Origin: Chryseobacterium piperi
GTDB lineage: Bacteria; Bacteroidota; Bacteroidia; Flavobacteriales; Weeksellaceae
Reading direction: 5' to 3'
NCBI RefSeq assembly: GCF_002285635.2
Contig: NZ_CP023049.2
Span: 3,968,001 to 4,032,000 of the forward strand
DNA length: 64,000 bases
Shown here piece by piece: positions 17,865 through 27,541 of this stretch (the stretch's first letter is position 1; every line of letters begins with the position of its first letter). The notes beneath the pieces were generated by a model that did no database searches, had not been told where the DNA came from, and saw only the letters and a program-made list of their open reading frames with translations. The position numbers and the translations under genes are program-made.

Positions 17865-20864
17865 ATGAAGAAACTAACAGCAAGTGTTCTTATACTTGTG
17901 CTGTCCTCGTCTTTGGCTGTCGCAAATGCACAGCAAAAGAAGAGCGACACCGTGAGAACACAGGAGATCGAAGGAGTTGTTGTGACTGCCCTTGGGATTA
18001 AAAGAGAGAAGAAATCATTAGGATATGCTTCTCAGGAGATAAAAGCTAGCGCACTCTCCGATGGTACTACCAATACCGGTAACATTGCAGCACAATTATC
18101 AGGAAAAGTTGCAGGTCTTAATGTTACTACTACCAACAATTTTGGAGGTTCATCCAACTTATTAATAAGAGGTATTAAATCACTTTCAGGTGGGAATCCT
18201 TTAATTGTTATTGATGGATCTCCGGTAAACAATGCGTATACTCAGGAAAAAAATGTTGACTATGGTAATGCCTTGTCTGATATTAATCAGGAAGACATTG
18301 AATCTATTAACGTTCTAAAAGGAGCTGCAGCATCGGCTCTGTATGGTGAACGGGGATTAAATGGGGTTATTGTGATTACCACTAAAAATGGAAAAGGAAA
18401 AGATGACGGATCCTGGGGAGTAACCCTTTCTTCCTCCATGCAGGTAGGGTTTGTCGATAAATCTACCTTTCCGGAGTATCAGACAAGATATGGTGCAGGT
18501 TATAAGCAAGAATTTGGATCGCAAGCAAGTAACGGGCTTAATAATGCGAATTTTGGTGCAGATGCATCTTGGGGTCCTAAATTTGATCCTAACATGATGG
18601 TGTATCAGTGGGATTCTTTTGATCCGACTTCACCTAATTATAAAAAAGCAACCCCTTGGGTAGCTGCTAAAAATGGGCCGATTAAATTTTTTGAAAATCC
18701 TACTACTTATACCAATAGTGTAACTTTAGAAAAAGGACAAAAGGGAAAAAATATTAGTTTTACGTATGAAAATATGATGTCAGATGGTCTGATACCTAAT
18801 TCTCATCTCAATAGAAATAACTTCTCTTTAAAAGTTAATTATGATCTGACCCCTAAATTACACTCTTCTTTTTATTCTACGATGACTTTGCAGGATACAA
18901 AAGGGAGAAGTATTACCGGATATTCTAACAATCAAGCGACAGGATTCAGACAGTGGTGGCAAACCAATGTGGATGTTAAAGATTTGCAGAGAGCTTATTT
19001 TGCCAATGTTGACCCTTCTGTTGCCAGTGCAGCTAATAACTATGGGAATGTGGTGTGGAATAGAAAATCTGCTGCTAATGGGGCTCCTGCATACTGGAAT
19101 AATCCTTACTTTCAGGCGTACCAGAATTATACTTCAGATAAGAGATATAGAAATTTCACGTATGGGCAGCTTACCTATGATCTGCTAGATAATATTTCTG
19201 TTACAGGAAAAGTTTCTTACGATAGGTCTAATCTTATGGTTGATAATAGATTGGCTGTTGGATCTCTTCCACAGGCTTTTGGACAATCAAATAACTCCGT
19301 TACTTCCGGTTATGCAAGACGTGATGTATTGTCTACTGAAACCAATTATGATTTAATGGTAAATTATAAGTTTGATATTACTGATAATATTAATGTTTCC
19401 GGAGTTGTAGGAGGGAATATACGTAGAAATTATTTTAATTCTGTTTATGCTTCAACAGAGGGTGGGTTAGTAGTTGCAGGAATTTATGCCTTATCTAATT
19501 CTAAAAAATCACCTTTAGCATCAGATGAAATTGAGTGGACAAGACAATCCAATTCAGGATATGTTACTGCTTCATTTGATTTCTTTAAGAAATTTTATAT
19601 AGACGGAACATGGAGGGTTGATCAAAGCTCGACCTTACCAGAAGGTAATAATGCATATAATTATCCTTCTGTAACAGGATCGGTAATTATGTCAGAAATA
19701 ATCAATACTAAAAATTGGATGAATTTCTGGAAATTAAGAGCGAACTATGCTGAAGTAGGGGGTACGGCAGACTCTTATCAATTAGTGAATAATTACAGAT
19801 CAGCTGGAATTTTATCAGGTACTGGGATCTATAACTCAATTTTAAGCCAGCCTAATCCTGACTTAAAACCTCAAAGATCTAAAGAATTTGAAATAGGAAC
19901 TGAAGCTCATTTCTTAAAAGATAGAATAACGCTTGATGTTGCCTACTATAAAACAAGAACGATTAATCAGATTATTTCACTTCCTGTTTCTTCTGGTACC
20001 GGATATACTAGTAAAGTTGTTAATGCTGGTAGGATTGATAATAAAGGGATTGAAGTACAATTGGGGTTAGTGCCAATAAAAACGAAAGATTTTTCATGGA
20101 ATATCGATGCTAACTGGTCTAAGAACCAGAATGAAGTTGTTGCCCTTTATCCAGGGATTACGAACTACTTAATCAATAGCTTCCAGGGAGGTGTTTCTTT
20201 GAATGCAAGAGTAGGAGAAGCTTGGGGAACTTTAGTTGGGGCTGATTATACCTATTTAAATGGACAAAAGGTTATTGACCCAAAAACAGGTAGATATTTA
20301 CAGAATGGTAACCAGGTTATTGGTAATACAACACCAGACTGGATTGGAGGTATCAGAAATAGTATCAATTATAAAGGGTTCTCTTTAAGTTTCTTGATTG
20401 ATATCCGTAAAGGAGGAGATATATTCTCTACTGATATGTATTATGGGCTATCTTCAGGGTTATATAAAGAGACGGCTATCGGAGATTACAGAGATAAAAA
20501 TGTAATCCTTCCTGGAGTTCTTCCAAATGGTACTCCAAATAATATTGAATTATCACAACTTGATAATTCAAGTTCTTATGGCTATAAAACACAGCCGGCT
20601 AGCGAATTTGTCTATGATGGTTCTTTTGTTAAGTTAAGAGAAGCAAGTATTGGGTATATGCTGCCTAAATCTTTGTTAGCAGGAACTAAAATTTATGATG
20701 CTAAAATTTCGATTGTAGGAAGAAACTTATGGATCATTCATAAAAATTTACCGTATGCTGATCCTGAAGCAATGGTGGGCGGAGGACTCAACTCTTACGG
20801 GTGGTCTATTGGTTCGCTGCCAACGACAAGAGATATTGGTGTCAATGTAACATTTAAATTCTAA
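17865..20864 (+). CDS. SusC/RagA family TonB-linked outer membrane transporter 2
   Basis: The SusC-type receptor has 999 residues. The signal peptide (MKKLTASVLILVLSSSLAVA) is followed within 20 residues by the Ton-box region EIEGVVVTALGIKREKKSLG, so the N-terminal extension domain common in SusC proteins is missing. The plug has LSGKVAGLNV, LLIRGIKSLSGGNPLIVIDG and ASALYGERGLNGVIVITTK near residue 160. The barrel ends in DIGVNVTFKF. The first 60 residues and the leader are nearly the same as in transporter 3, whereas plug and barrel diverge, as expected for duplication followed by change of ligand. The SusD partner begins 11 bp downstream. Ligand is unknown; no degradative enzyme is nearby. 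Confidence 0.95.
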   Translation: MKKLTASVLILVLSSSLAVANAQQKKSDTVRTQEIEGVVVTALGIKREKKSLGYASQEIKASALSDGTTNTGNIAAQLSGKVAGLNVTTTNNFGGSSNLLIRGIKSLSGGNPLIVIDGSPVNNAYTQEKNVDYGNALSDINQEDIESINVLKGAAASALYGERGLNGVIVITTKNGKGKDDGSWGVTLSSSMQVGFVDKSTFPEYQTRYGAGYKQEFGSQASNGLNNANFGADASWGPKFDPNMMVYQWDSFDPTSPNYKKATPWVAAKNGPIKFFENPTTYTNSVTLEKGQKGKNISFTYENMMSDGLIPNSHLNRNNFSLKVNYDLTPKLHSSFYSTMTLQDTKGRSITGYSNNQATGFRQWWQTNVDVKDLQRAYFANVDPSVASAANNYGNVVWNRKSAANGAPAYWNNPYFQAYQNYTSDKRYRNFTYGQLTYDLLDNISVTGKVSYDRSNLMVDNRLAVGSLPQAFGQSNNSVTSGYARRDVLSTETNYDLMVNYKFDITDNINVSGVVGGNIRRNYFNSVYASTEGGLVVAGIYALSNSKKSPLASDEIEWTRQSNSGYVTASFDFFKKFYIDGTWRVDQSSTLPEGNNAYNYPSVTGSVIMSEIINTKNWMNFWKLRANYAEVGGTADSYQLVNNYRSAGILSGTGIYNSILSQPNPDLKPQRSKEFEIGTEAHFLKDRITLDVAYYKTRTINQIISLPVSSGTGYTSKVVNAGRIDNKGIEVQLGLVPIKTKDFSWNIDANWSKNQNEVVALYPGITNYLINSFQGGVSLNARVGEAWGTLVGADYTYLNGQKVIDPKTGRYLQNGNQVIGNTTPDWIGGIRNSINYKGFSLSFLIDIRKGGDIFSTDMYYGLSSGLYKETAIGDYRDKNVILPGVLPNGTPNNIELSQLDNSSSYGYKTQPASEFVYDGSFVKLREASIGYMLPKSLLAGTKIYDAKISIVGRNLWIIHKNLPYADPEAMVGGGLNSYGWSIGSLPTTRDIGVNVTFKF

Positions 20865-20875
20865 ATTACGTAAAA

Positions 20876-22297
20876 ATGAAAAATATTATAAAAATAACTT
20901 TGGTATCGGCATGTATAGGGTTGGGGTTAAGTTCATGTCAAAGAGATTTAACTTCCCTTAATGATGATCCTAAGCATCCATCAGTTTTGCCTTCTGAAAA
21001 TTTATTGGCTACAGCTTTGTATCAGTCATCATACTATATGGATAATCCGAGCGTGAATTTTAATGGCTATAGATTCTTTACACAACAATGGGCAGAAACT
21101 CAATATCCGGATGAGACTCAATATAATTTGGTTACTCGAAACCAGCCTAGAAATCACTTCAATAGGATGTATGTGTATAGTCTAAATAATCTTAGACAAG
21201 CAAAAACTAATCTTGGAAAAGAAGTAGAGACTGATGATATTCGGACGAATAAATTAGCGACTTTAGAGATTGAAGAAATTTTTATCTGGGAAAATTTGGT
21301 AGATACATATGGAGATATTCCATATTCTGAAACCTTTAAACCAGATGAAATTTTAACTCCCAAATACGATGATGCGAAAACTATTTATCTTGATTTAATT
21401 AAAAGAATCAATGATGTTGTTGCTAGTATAAAACCTTCGGCTCCAGGATATAATGATTTAGTATATGGAGGAGATATGAATAAATGGAAAAAATTTGCTA
21501 ATTCTATCAAGTTACGACTAGGGATGAATTTGGCTGATGTTGATCCTACATTATCAAAAACTACTGTGGAATCAGCGATTGCAGGCGGAATTATTTCTTC
21601 TGATGCCGAAGCATATAAATTTAAGTATGATGGTAATACGTTCTTAAATCCTGTTTATGACAATCTTGTAGCTTCTGGTAGAAATGATTTTTTACCTAGT
21701 GAGTTAGCCGTTAATACTATGAAGGGGTTATCTGATCCAAGAATGGATGTATGGTTTACAAAAGTAGGGGGAGTTTATAAAGGAGGAGTTTTCGGAGAAA
21801 TAAACGATCCTTATACTAACTTTTCACAGTTAAGTTCTTATTTTAGAACTGCAACTAATGCATCTAATTTATTAAGTTATGCAGAGGTAGCTTTTCTTAA
21901 AGCAGAAGCTGCAGCAAGAGGATATTCAGCGGGTGGTGCAGCGGCAACACTTTATGCTGATGCAGTTACAGCATCAATGACTGAAAATGGAGTAAGTACA
22001 GCAAATGCTACCGCTTATGTAGCTGCGAATCCTTATAATGCAGCTAACTGGAAACAGTCTATTGGGGTGCAAGCTTGGATTGCTTTATTCAACAGAGGTT
22101 TTGCTAGCTGGAACTTTACAAGACGTTTAGATAGTCCAACTCTTGTTAATCCACCAAAGTCGAATTTATCTTCCGTACCATATAGAATGCCATATTCTGA
22201 TCAGGAATATGTGTTAAATGGAGCAAATGTTAACGCTGCTGCTAGTAAGATTGGTGGTGATAAAGCAACAACAAAATTATTCTGGGATAAATTTTAA
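20876..22297 (+). CDS. SusD/RagB family nutrient-binding lipoprotein 2
   Basis: The 473-residue lipoprotein is the partner of transporter 2. The signal peptide ends with Cys21 (LGLSSC) and is followed by an acidic, Pro-containing linker (LTSLNDDPKHPSVLP). SusD-like features are VDTYGDIPYSETFKPDEILTP near residues 142-162, the stretch GGDMNKWKKFANSIKLRLGM near residue 198, and LLSYAEVAFLKAEAAARGY near residue 335. The C-terminal part carries the family pattern ending KIGGDKATTKLFWDKF, which is also found, slightly changed, at the end of the third SusD. It is shorter than the other two by 50-70 residues but has no visible gap. A strong terminator follows. Confidence 0.93.
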   Translation: MKNIIKITLVSACIGLGLSSCQRDLTSLNDDPKHPSVLPSENLLATALYQSSYYMDNPSVNFNGYRFFTQQWAETQYPDETQYNLVTRNQPRNHFNRMYVYSLNNLRQAKTNLGKEVETDDIRTNKLATLEIEEIFIWENLVDTYGDIPYSETFKPDEILTPKYDDAKTIYLDLIKRINDVVASIKPSAPGYNDLVYGGDMNKWKKFANSIKLRLGMNLADVDPTLSKTTVESAIAGGIISSDAEAYKFKYDGNTFLNPVYDNLVASGRNDFLPSELAVNTMKGLSDPRMDVWFTKVGGVYKGGVFGEINDPYTNFSQLSSYFRTATNASNLLSYAEVAFLKAEAAARGYSAGGAAATLYADAVTASMTENGVSTANATAYVAANPYNAANWKQSIGVQAWIALFNRGFASWNFTRRLDSPTLVNPPKSNLSSVPYRMPYSDQEYVLNGANVNAAASKIGGDKATTKLFWDKF

Positions 22298-22348
22298 ATA
22301 CACACACACTCAACATTCATATTTAAGAAAAGCCTTAGGGCTCATTTA

Positions 22349-22377
22349 TGGCCGGAATTTATTCCGGCCATTTTTTT
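22349..22377 (+). terminator. Terminator after SusCD pair 2
   Basis: Perfect palindrome TGGCCGGAATT / TATTCCGGCCA followed by seven T, 52 bp after the SusD stop. Confidence 0.92.
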
Positions 22378-22816
22378 GTAATCGTAATAAATGAAAACAT
22401 CACGTAAGTTATTTCTTATAAGCGTAACTCTATTTAATATTTTTCAATTTTTTCGATTTTGACATTTTTTTTATAAATTATCAATATTTTAAGAGAATGA
22501 ATCAATGAAAAGCATCATTTATTACATTGTGCTTATTGTGAAAAATAGCCTTTAAAATGAAATAAATGGAAGGTTTTATTATTTTTTTAGTGCTTTTTTT
22601 GTTTTTAAATAATTGTTAATCAATATGTTGTTTCGTTTTTATTGTTGCTTTAAAATTAATAATCCATGCTTTTGAATGCTCATTTTTTAAATACGCTAAT
22701 ATTATTTTTTTGATTAATTATTTTTATCAATTATTCAATTAATAAAGTAAAATTTTACATAAAATAAACTTTGTGTTGGTTATTTTTGCTTTATTGTTAA
22801 TTTTATTTCCTTTTTT
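22378..22816. other. AT-rich gap between SusCD pairs 2 and 3
   Basis: About 440 bp of very AT-rich sequence with no supportable ORF or RNA. Parts align loosely with the gap before pair 2, notably the TTTTAAGAGAAT-like patch near 22485 and the sequence close to the promoter. Confidence 0.45.
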
Positions 22817-22847
22817 TTTGTCTTGTTAAGAAAGTTTTACAAATTTG
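22817..22847 (+). promoter_or_regulatory. Promoter of SusCD pair 3 (conserved type)
   Basis: TTTG (22817-22820), a 19-bp spacer and CAAATTTG (22840-22847), 22 bases before the ATG; nearly identical to the promoter of pair 2, exactly 5004 bp away. Confidence 0.7.
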
Positions 22848-22868
22848 TAGGGCTAAAATTAATTTGAT

Positions 22869-25796
22869 ATGAAGAAAATAACTACGGGTGTTCTTAGCCT
22901 TGTGCTTTCCTCATCCCTAGCTGTTCTTAATGCACAGCAAAAGAAGAGTGACACAGTAAGAACACAGGAGATCGAAGGAGTTGTTATGACTGCCCTTGGA
23001 ATTAAAAGAGAAAAGAAGGCTCTTGGATATGCCTCTCAAGAAGTAAAAGGAGATGTGATCTCTGACGCTGGTCAAAACAATGCAGTAAGTGCATTATCCG
23101 GAAATGTTGCCGGTTTACAGGTTACTGCCCCAAGTACTATGGGAGGTTCGACAAGAGTTACAATGAGGGGGATAAGCTCAATTACCGGAGATAACAGACC
23201 TTTAATTATTGTCGATGGTGTTCCTTTAGATAATTCTAATGTTAATGATACTAATACCCAACGAGGAGGTGGAGGTAGGGATTATGGTGATGCCTCATTT
23301 GATATCAATCCTGATGATATTGAAAGTGTAACTGTACTAAAAGGAGGTCCTGCTGCAGCTTTATATGGTTCAAGGGCGGGAAATGGAGCTATTTTGTATA
23401 CAACTAAATCTGCTAAAAAAGGAAGAACTGATATTCAATTCAATACAGGAGTTACCTTTGAAAGTATTTATATTAGGCCTAGATTGCAGAATTTGTATGG
23501 AGGAGGTTCGCAATTTGAGTTACCAACTCAAACTATTAATGGAGTAACATATAATATACAGGAATATGAAACAGATGCTTCGTGGGGACCTAGATATGAC
23601 CGAAATTTAATGTACCTTCCATGGTATGCTTTTGATCCTGAGTTTTCTGCAGACTATATGAAGCCGGTTCCATGGGTTGCCCCGAATAAAGACGTAGATT
23701 CTTTTTTTAATACAGGGGTTACCTACACCAATAATGTATCAGTAGCAAAATCCTTTGGAGATACCAATGTTAGGATGTCCTATATGAATACAAATATTTC
23801 AGGTATTGTACCTACTTCAAGTATTAAGAAAGACAACTTTAATATCAACCTGAATTCTAAATTATCAGATAAATTAAAAGCTGAAGCAACAATTAACTAT
23901 GTTCGTACGGAAGGTTTCAATAGACCCGAAGTAGGATATGGTAATAATTCAGTAGCTCAGAAGTTTTATCAGTTTGGGCAGAGGAATTTAGATTTTGCTA
24001 AATTAAGAGATTACAGGTTACCGTCTGATGGAAGCCAAAGAACCTGGAACAGAACTGCTTGGAATAATGCTACACCGAGATATTCTGATAATCCATATTG
24101 GACCATCTTTGAGAACACTTCTAGTGATACGAGAGATCGATTTTTTGGAACAGCCGGATTGACCTATACTTTTGATAAACATTTTTATATTGTTGGAAAG
24201 GTGTATGGAGATACGTATACACAAACGATAAGCTCGCAAGTGGCAGTCGGCTCACAAGGAATTTCTAATTATACGATTGAAAAAAGAAATGTTTCTGAAT
24301 TTAATTATGAAGGGAGAGCTCATTATAATAATAATTTTGGAAATTTTAGTTTAACTTCTGTTGCGGGATTCATTATTAGAAATAATAAAATGAGCTGGCT
24401 AAGAGGAACTACAGTAGGAGGGTTGGTTATTCCAGGGTTATATAATTTGAATAATGGGTTGGCTAACTCATTAGCGACAAACTATTCTGCACAGTCAGCA
24501 ATTAATAGTGTATTTGGATCAGTTTCATTAGGATATAAAGATATGTTATTTGTAGAAGCTACAGGAAGAAATGACTGGTTTTCGATGTTAAATGATGATC
24601 AGTTTTATCCTTCGGTAACCGGTAGTTTTGTGTTCTCCAAAGTGTTTAAAGCAGACTGGCTTTCATTTGGTAAGATTAGAGCGGGATGGGCTAGTGTTGC
24701 AGCAGGAACAGACGCTTACAGCAGACGTAACTATGCTGATATTCTTCCGCCTTTTAATGGTGCCCCTCGATATTCAAACGCTGATGTGCTTAATGCACAA
24801 AATATTCAACCGGAGAGAAAAGAAGTTACAGAGTTTGGTGTCGAAGCAAGCTTTTTTAAGAATAGAGTGAGCATTGATGTATCATACTATGACACCAATT
24901 CTAGAAAATTGATCATAGCACTTCCGGTCGATCCTGCTACAGGGCATCTATTTAAAAGAATTAATGCTGGGCAAATGAATAATAAGGGTATTGAGGCTAT
25001 GGTGAATGTTACTCCAATCAGGAATGAAAACTTTTCTTGGGATGTAACCTGGAATTTTGCCAGAAACAGAAATAAGCTGGTTAACTTATACCAGGATTTG
25101 CAGAATTATCTGCTGACCAATGCTCCATTTAGAGCACAATTAGTGGCACAGGTAGGACAGGCATATGGTACTATTTTAGGAACGGATTATGTGTATGATG
25201 CGAATGGAAATAAGGTGATAGATGAAAATGGATTTTATAAAGCATCAGATATCAAGTCTTTAGGTTCGATTCTTCCGGATTACAATATGGGCTTTAGAAA
25301 TACGGTGAAATATAAATCGTTCAGTCTCTCTTTCTTAATTGATATTCAACAAGGAGGAAAATATTTTTCCACAACCAATATGTGGGGAATGTATTCTGGG
25401 ATGCTTGAAGAAACAGCACTTGGAGGTAACAGGGAAGCAGGAGTAATACTTCCAGGCGTAAGAGAAAATGGGGCTGTCAATGATATACGATTAGATGCAC
25501 AAACATGGGGAAGCACTTATTTCAATACAGTAGATGCACAAAATGTTTTTGATGCTAGCTATGTTAAATTACGAGATATTACTATAGGATATGATCTGCC
25601 AAAATCACTGATTGGGAATACAATTCAAGGAATTAGAATTTCCGCCTTTGCAAGAAATTTATTTGCATGGAATTTAGCAAACAAAGGAATCGATCCGGAA
25701 AATACTTCTTATGGTTCAGGAAATATTCAGGGGATTGAAGGGGGTTCATTACCATCAACAAGGACTTATGGAGTCAATGTTAATTTTAAATTTTAA
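22869..25796 (+). CDS. SusC/RagA family TonB-linked outer membrane transporter 3
   Basis: The SusC-type receptor has 975 residues, with signal peptide MKKITTGVLSLVLSSSLAVL and a Ton-box region EIEGVVMTALGIKREKKALG directly behind it, so again no N-terminal extension. Plug features are LSGNVAGLQV, VTMRGISSITGDNRPLIIVDG (21-residue stretch; key part RGISSITGDNRPLIIV) and AAALYGSRAGNGAILYTTK near residue 168. The barrel ends in TYGVNVNFKF. The leader and first 60 residues are close to those of transporter 2, while the loops differ, suggesting a related but not identical ligand. The paired SusD starts 5 bp after the stop codon, so translation is probably coupled. Confidence 0.95.
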   Translation: MKKITTGVLSLVLSSSLAVLNAQQKKSDTVRTQEIEGVVMTALGIKREKKALGYASQEVKGDVISDAGQNNAVSALSGNVAGLQVTAPSTMGGSTRVTMRGISSITGDNRPLIIVDGVPLDNSNVNDTNTQRGGGGRDYGDASFDINPDDIESVTVLKGGPAAALYGSRAGNGAILYTTKSAKKGRTDIQFNTGVTFESIYIRPRLQNLYGGGSQFELPTQTINGVTYNIQEYETDASWGPRYDRNLMYLPWYAFDPEFSADYMKPVPWVAPNKDVDSFFNTGVTYTNNVSVAKSFGDTNVRMSYMNTNISGIVPTSSIKKDNFNINLNSKLSDKLKAEATINYVRTEGFNRPEVGYGNNSVAQKFYQFGQRNLDFAKLRDYRLPSDGSQRTWNRTAWNNATPRYSDNPYWTIFENTSSDTRDRFFGTAGLTYTFDKHFYIVGKVYGDTYTQTISSQVAVGSQGISNYTIEKRNVSEFNYEGRAHYNNNFGNFSLTSVAGFIIRNNKMSWLRGTTVGGLVIPGLYNLNNGLANSLATNYSAQSAINSVFGSVSLGYKDMLFVEATGRNDWFSMLNDDQFYPSVTGSFVFSKVFKADWLSFGKIRAGWASVAAGTDAYSRRNYADILPPFNGAPRYSNADVLNAQNIQPERKEVTEFGVEASFFKNRVSIDVSYYDTNSRKLIIALPVDPATGHLFKRINAGQMNNKGIEAMVNVTPIRNENFSWDVTWNFARNRNKLVNLYQDLQNYLLTNAPFRAQLVAQVGQAYGTILGTDYVYDANGNKVIDENGFYKASDIKSLGSILPDYNMGFRNTVKYKSFSLSFLIDIQQGGKYFSTTNMWGMYSGMLEETALGGNREAGVILPGVRENGAVNDIRLDAQTWGSTYFNTVDAQNVFDASYVKLRDITIGYDLPKSLIGNTIQGIRISAFARNLFAWNLANKGIDPENTSYGSGNIQGIEGGSLPSTRTYGVNVNFKF

Positions 25797-25801
25797 TTAC
25801 G

Positions 25802-27373
25802 ATGAAAAAAATAGCTTTAATAGCATCTGTTATAATGGTATCATTAGTTTCTAACAGTTGCTCCAATACATTTGAGGAAATTGATACAAACCCTAATACA
25901 ACAGAGAGACCACTCACCTATGGTATTTTCAATAGTGCGAATAAAGAGATTATGGACAACACTAGAAATGAGTGGCAATCCGGAAGGATAACATTACCTT
26001 GGGTACAATATTCTGCACAGAGAGGATATACAGATGAAGATAGATATCAATATAGATTGTCAACTGGAGGCTCGTTATGGAGTTTTTCTTATAGAGTGGC
26101 TCAGGATTACAAACAAATTATAGACCTTAATGAAAATCCGGCGACCCAGATACAAATGAACAATTATGGTCCGAATAAAAACCAGATTGCGGTAGCAAGA
26201 GTCATGTTATCCTATGTGTTTCTTACTTTGGCAGATTCGTTTGGGGATATTCCCTACTATTCTTATGGAAACTCAGATCCAGATTTTCAAGCATTACAAT
26301 TAAATATTGGTGGAACTTTACAGCCAAAATTTGCAAGCCAACAAAAAGTATACGCAGATATCTTAAAGGAGCTAAAAGAGGCATCAGAAATGATTGATAT
26401 TAATAAAATAGTTTTTACTCAAGGGGATGCACTATTTGGTTCAGGAGCAAAATTGAAAAAATTTGCTAATTCGCTAAGATTGAGAGTAGCTACGAGAGTG
26501 AAAGGAGTAGTTCCAGGGGCTGAAGGACATATTGCTGATGCCATTGCTTCCGGAGTGATGACTTCTAATGCAGACAATGTTGGACTAACCTATGAAAATA
26601 ATTTGGTCAATCCATCACCAATGTTTAACAATTTCAGAAGTAGATCAGACTTTGCAATCTCCAAAACCTTTGTGGATTTATTAAAGGGAAAAAGTGGTAA
26701 TTTTAAACAAGACCCGCGTTTGTTCAAATACGCAAGCCCTATAGGTACTCGTCAGAGAGATATTTTAACTGGAGTTTCTGTAGAATCAACGAATCCTAAT
26801 GATTTTAACGGGATGCCTTATGGGATTCCAAGTTCTTTAACAGGCAGTCAAATAGCAAGTGCTAATTTCTTTAGTAAAAATGTTTTAAAACCAGGCTACA
26901 CAGAAATTTTAATGGAATATTCTGAAGTTCAGTTTTTATTGAGTGAAGCTAACGGCTGGTCACAAACTAATTATGAGGCTGGAGTAAAAGCTTCGTTGGA
27001 AAGATGGGGGATTGACTCGACATCGGCAAATACATATGTTAATACTTTACCTTCTGCTTCTAAAGAAAACGTGCTTACTCAAAAATATGTTGCGTTGTTT
27101 ATGCAGCCTTATGAAGCTTGGGCAGAATACCGAAGAACAGGTTATCCGAATACATTATTATTACCTGGTCAGACCGGGGCATTAAATGTAGCAACATCAT
27201 CTGGTCAGACCACTTATACATTTACCTCATTAATTGCAGGACTAACAGACTTGCCTACCAGGTTATTTTACCCAATATCTGTTCAGACATTGAATACGGT
27301 AAACTATCAGGCAGCATCAAACTCTATTGGAGGAGATCGAATGAATACCAAGTTAATCTGGGATAAGAATTAA
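25802..27373 (+). CDS. SusD/RagB family nutrient-binding lipoprotein 3
   Basis: The 523-residue lipoprotein is the partner of transporter 3. The lipobox Cys20 (LVSNSC) is followed by TFEEIDTNPNTTERPLTYG, the NPN motif being typical of this SusD subgroup. Also seen are LADSFGDIPYYSYG near residue 148, a GSGAKLKKFANSLRLRVATR segment near residue 215, and a late MEYSEVQFLLSEANGW segment near residue 372. The C-terminus NSIGGDRMNTKLIWDKN matches that of SusD 2 in pattern. Carbohydrate-active enzymes, sigma/anti-sigma pairs and hybrid two-component regulators are all absent nearby, so the cluster is not a classical polysaccharide utilisation locus. Ligand is unknown. Confidence 0.93.
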   Translation: MKKIALIASVIMVSLVSNSCSNTFEEIDTNPNTTERPLTYGIFNSANKEIMDNTRNEWQSGRITLPWVQYSAQRGYTDEDRYQYRLSTGGSLWSFSYRVAQDYKQIIDLNENPATQIQMNNYGPNKNQIAVARVMLSYVFLTLADSFGDIPYYSYGNSDPDFQALQLNIGGTLQPKFASQQKVYADILKELKEASEMIDINKIVFTQGDALFGSGAKLKKFANSLRLRVATRVKGVVPGAEGHIADAIASGVMTSNADNVGLTYENNLVNPSPMFNNFRSRSDFAISKTFVDLLKGKSGNFKQDPRLFKYASPIGTRQRDILTGVSVESTNPNDFNGMPYGIPSSLTGSQIASANFFSKNVLKPGYTEILMEYSEVQFLLSEANGWSQTNYEAGVKASLERWGIDSTSANTYVNTLPSASKENVLTQKYVALFMQPYEAWAEYRRTGYPNTLLLPGQTGALNVATSSGQTTYTFTSLIAGLTDLPTRLFYPISVQTLNTVNYQAASNSIGGDRMNTKLIWDKN

Positions 27374-27401
27374 TATTTTAAGATATTGATTATATAAACT
27401 T

Positions 27402-27427
27402 AAAACCGCCTTCGGGCGGTTTTTTTA
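27402..27427 (+). terminator. Terminator after SusCD pair 3
   Basis: Hairpin AAAACCGCC-TTCG-GGCGGTTTT with a UUCG-type tetraloop and T-run, 28 bp after the SusD stop. Confidence 0.95.
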
Positions 27428-27433
27428 TTTCCG

Positions 27434-27441
27434 TATATTTG
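27434..27441 (+). promoter_or_regulatory. Putative -7 box of argS
   Basis: TATATTTG matches TAnnTTTG just downstream of the previous terminator, 100 bases before the argS ATG, so a leader of about 90 bases is implied. The leader contains GGTTCTAACCGTTCTATATAG-like short repeats but no recognised riboswitch or T-box. Confidence 0.5.
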
Positions 27442-27541
27442 TACTTCAAAATTTGAGGATAAAATGACTTCAATACCTATTTATCCTTACCATATATAGT
27501 GGTTCTAACCGTTCTATATAGCTATTAAATAAAATAAATAC

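Noticed and set aside
12646..27427. Classical polysaccharide utilisation locus
   Set aside because: No glycoside hydrolase, lyase, sulfatase or carbohydrate sensor is present in or next to the block.
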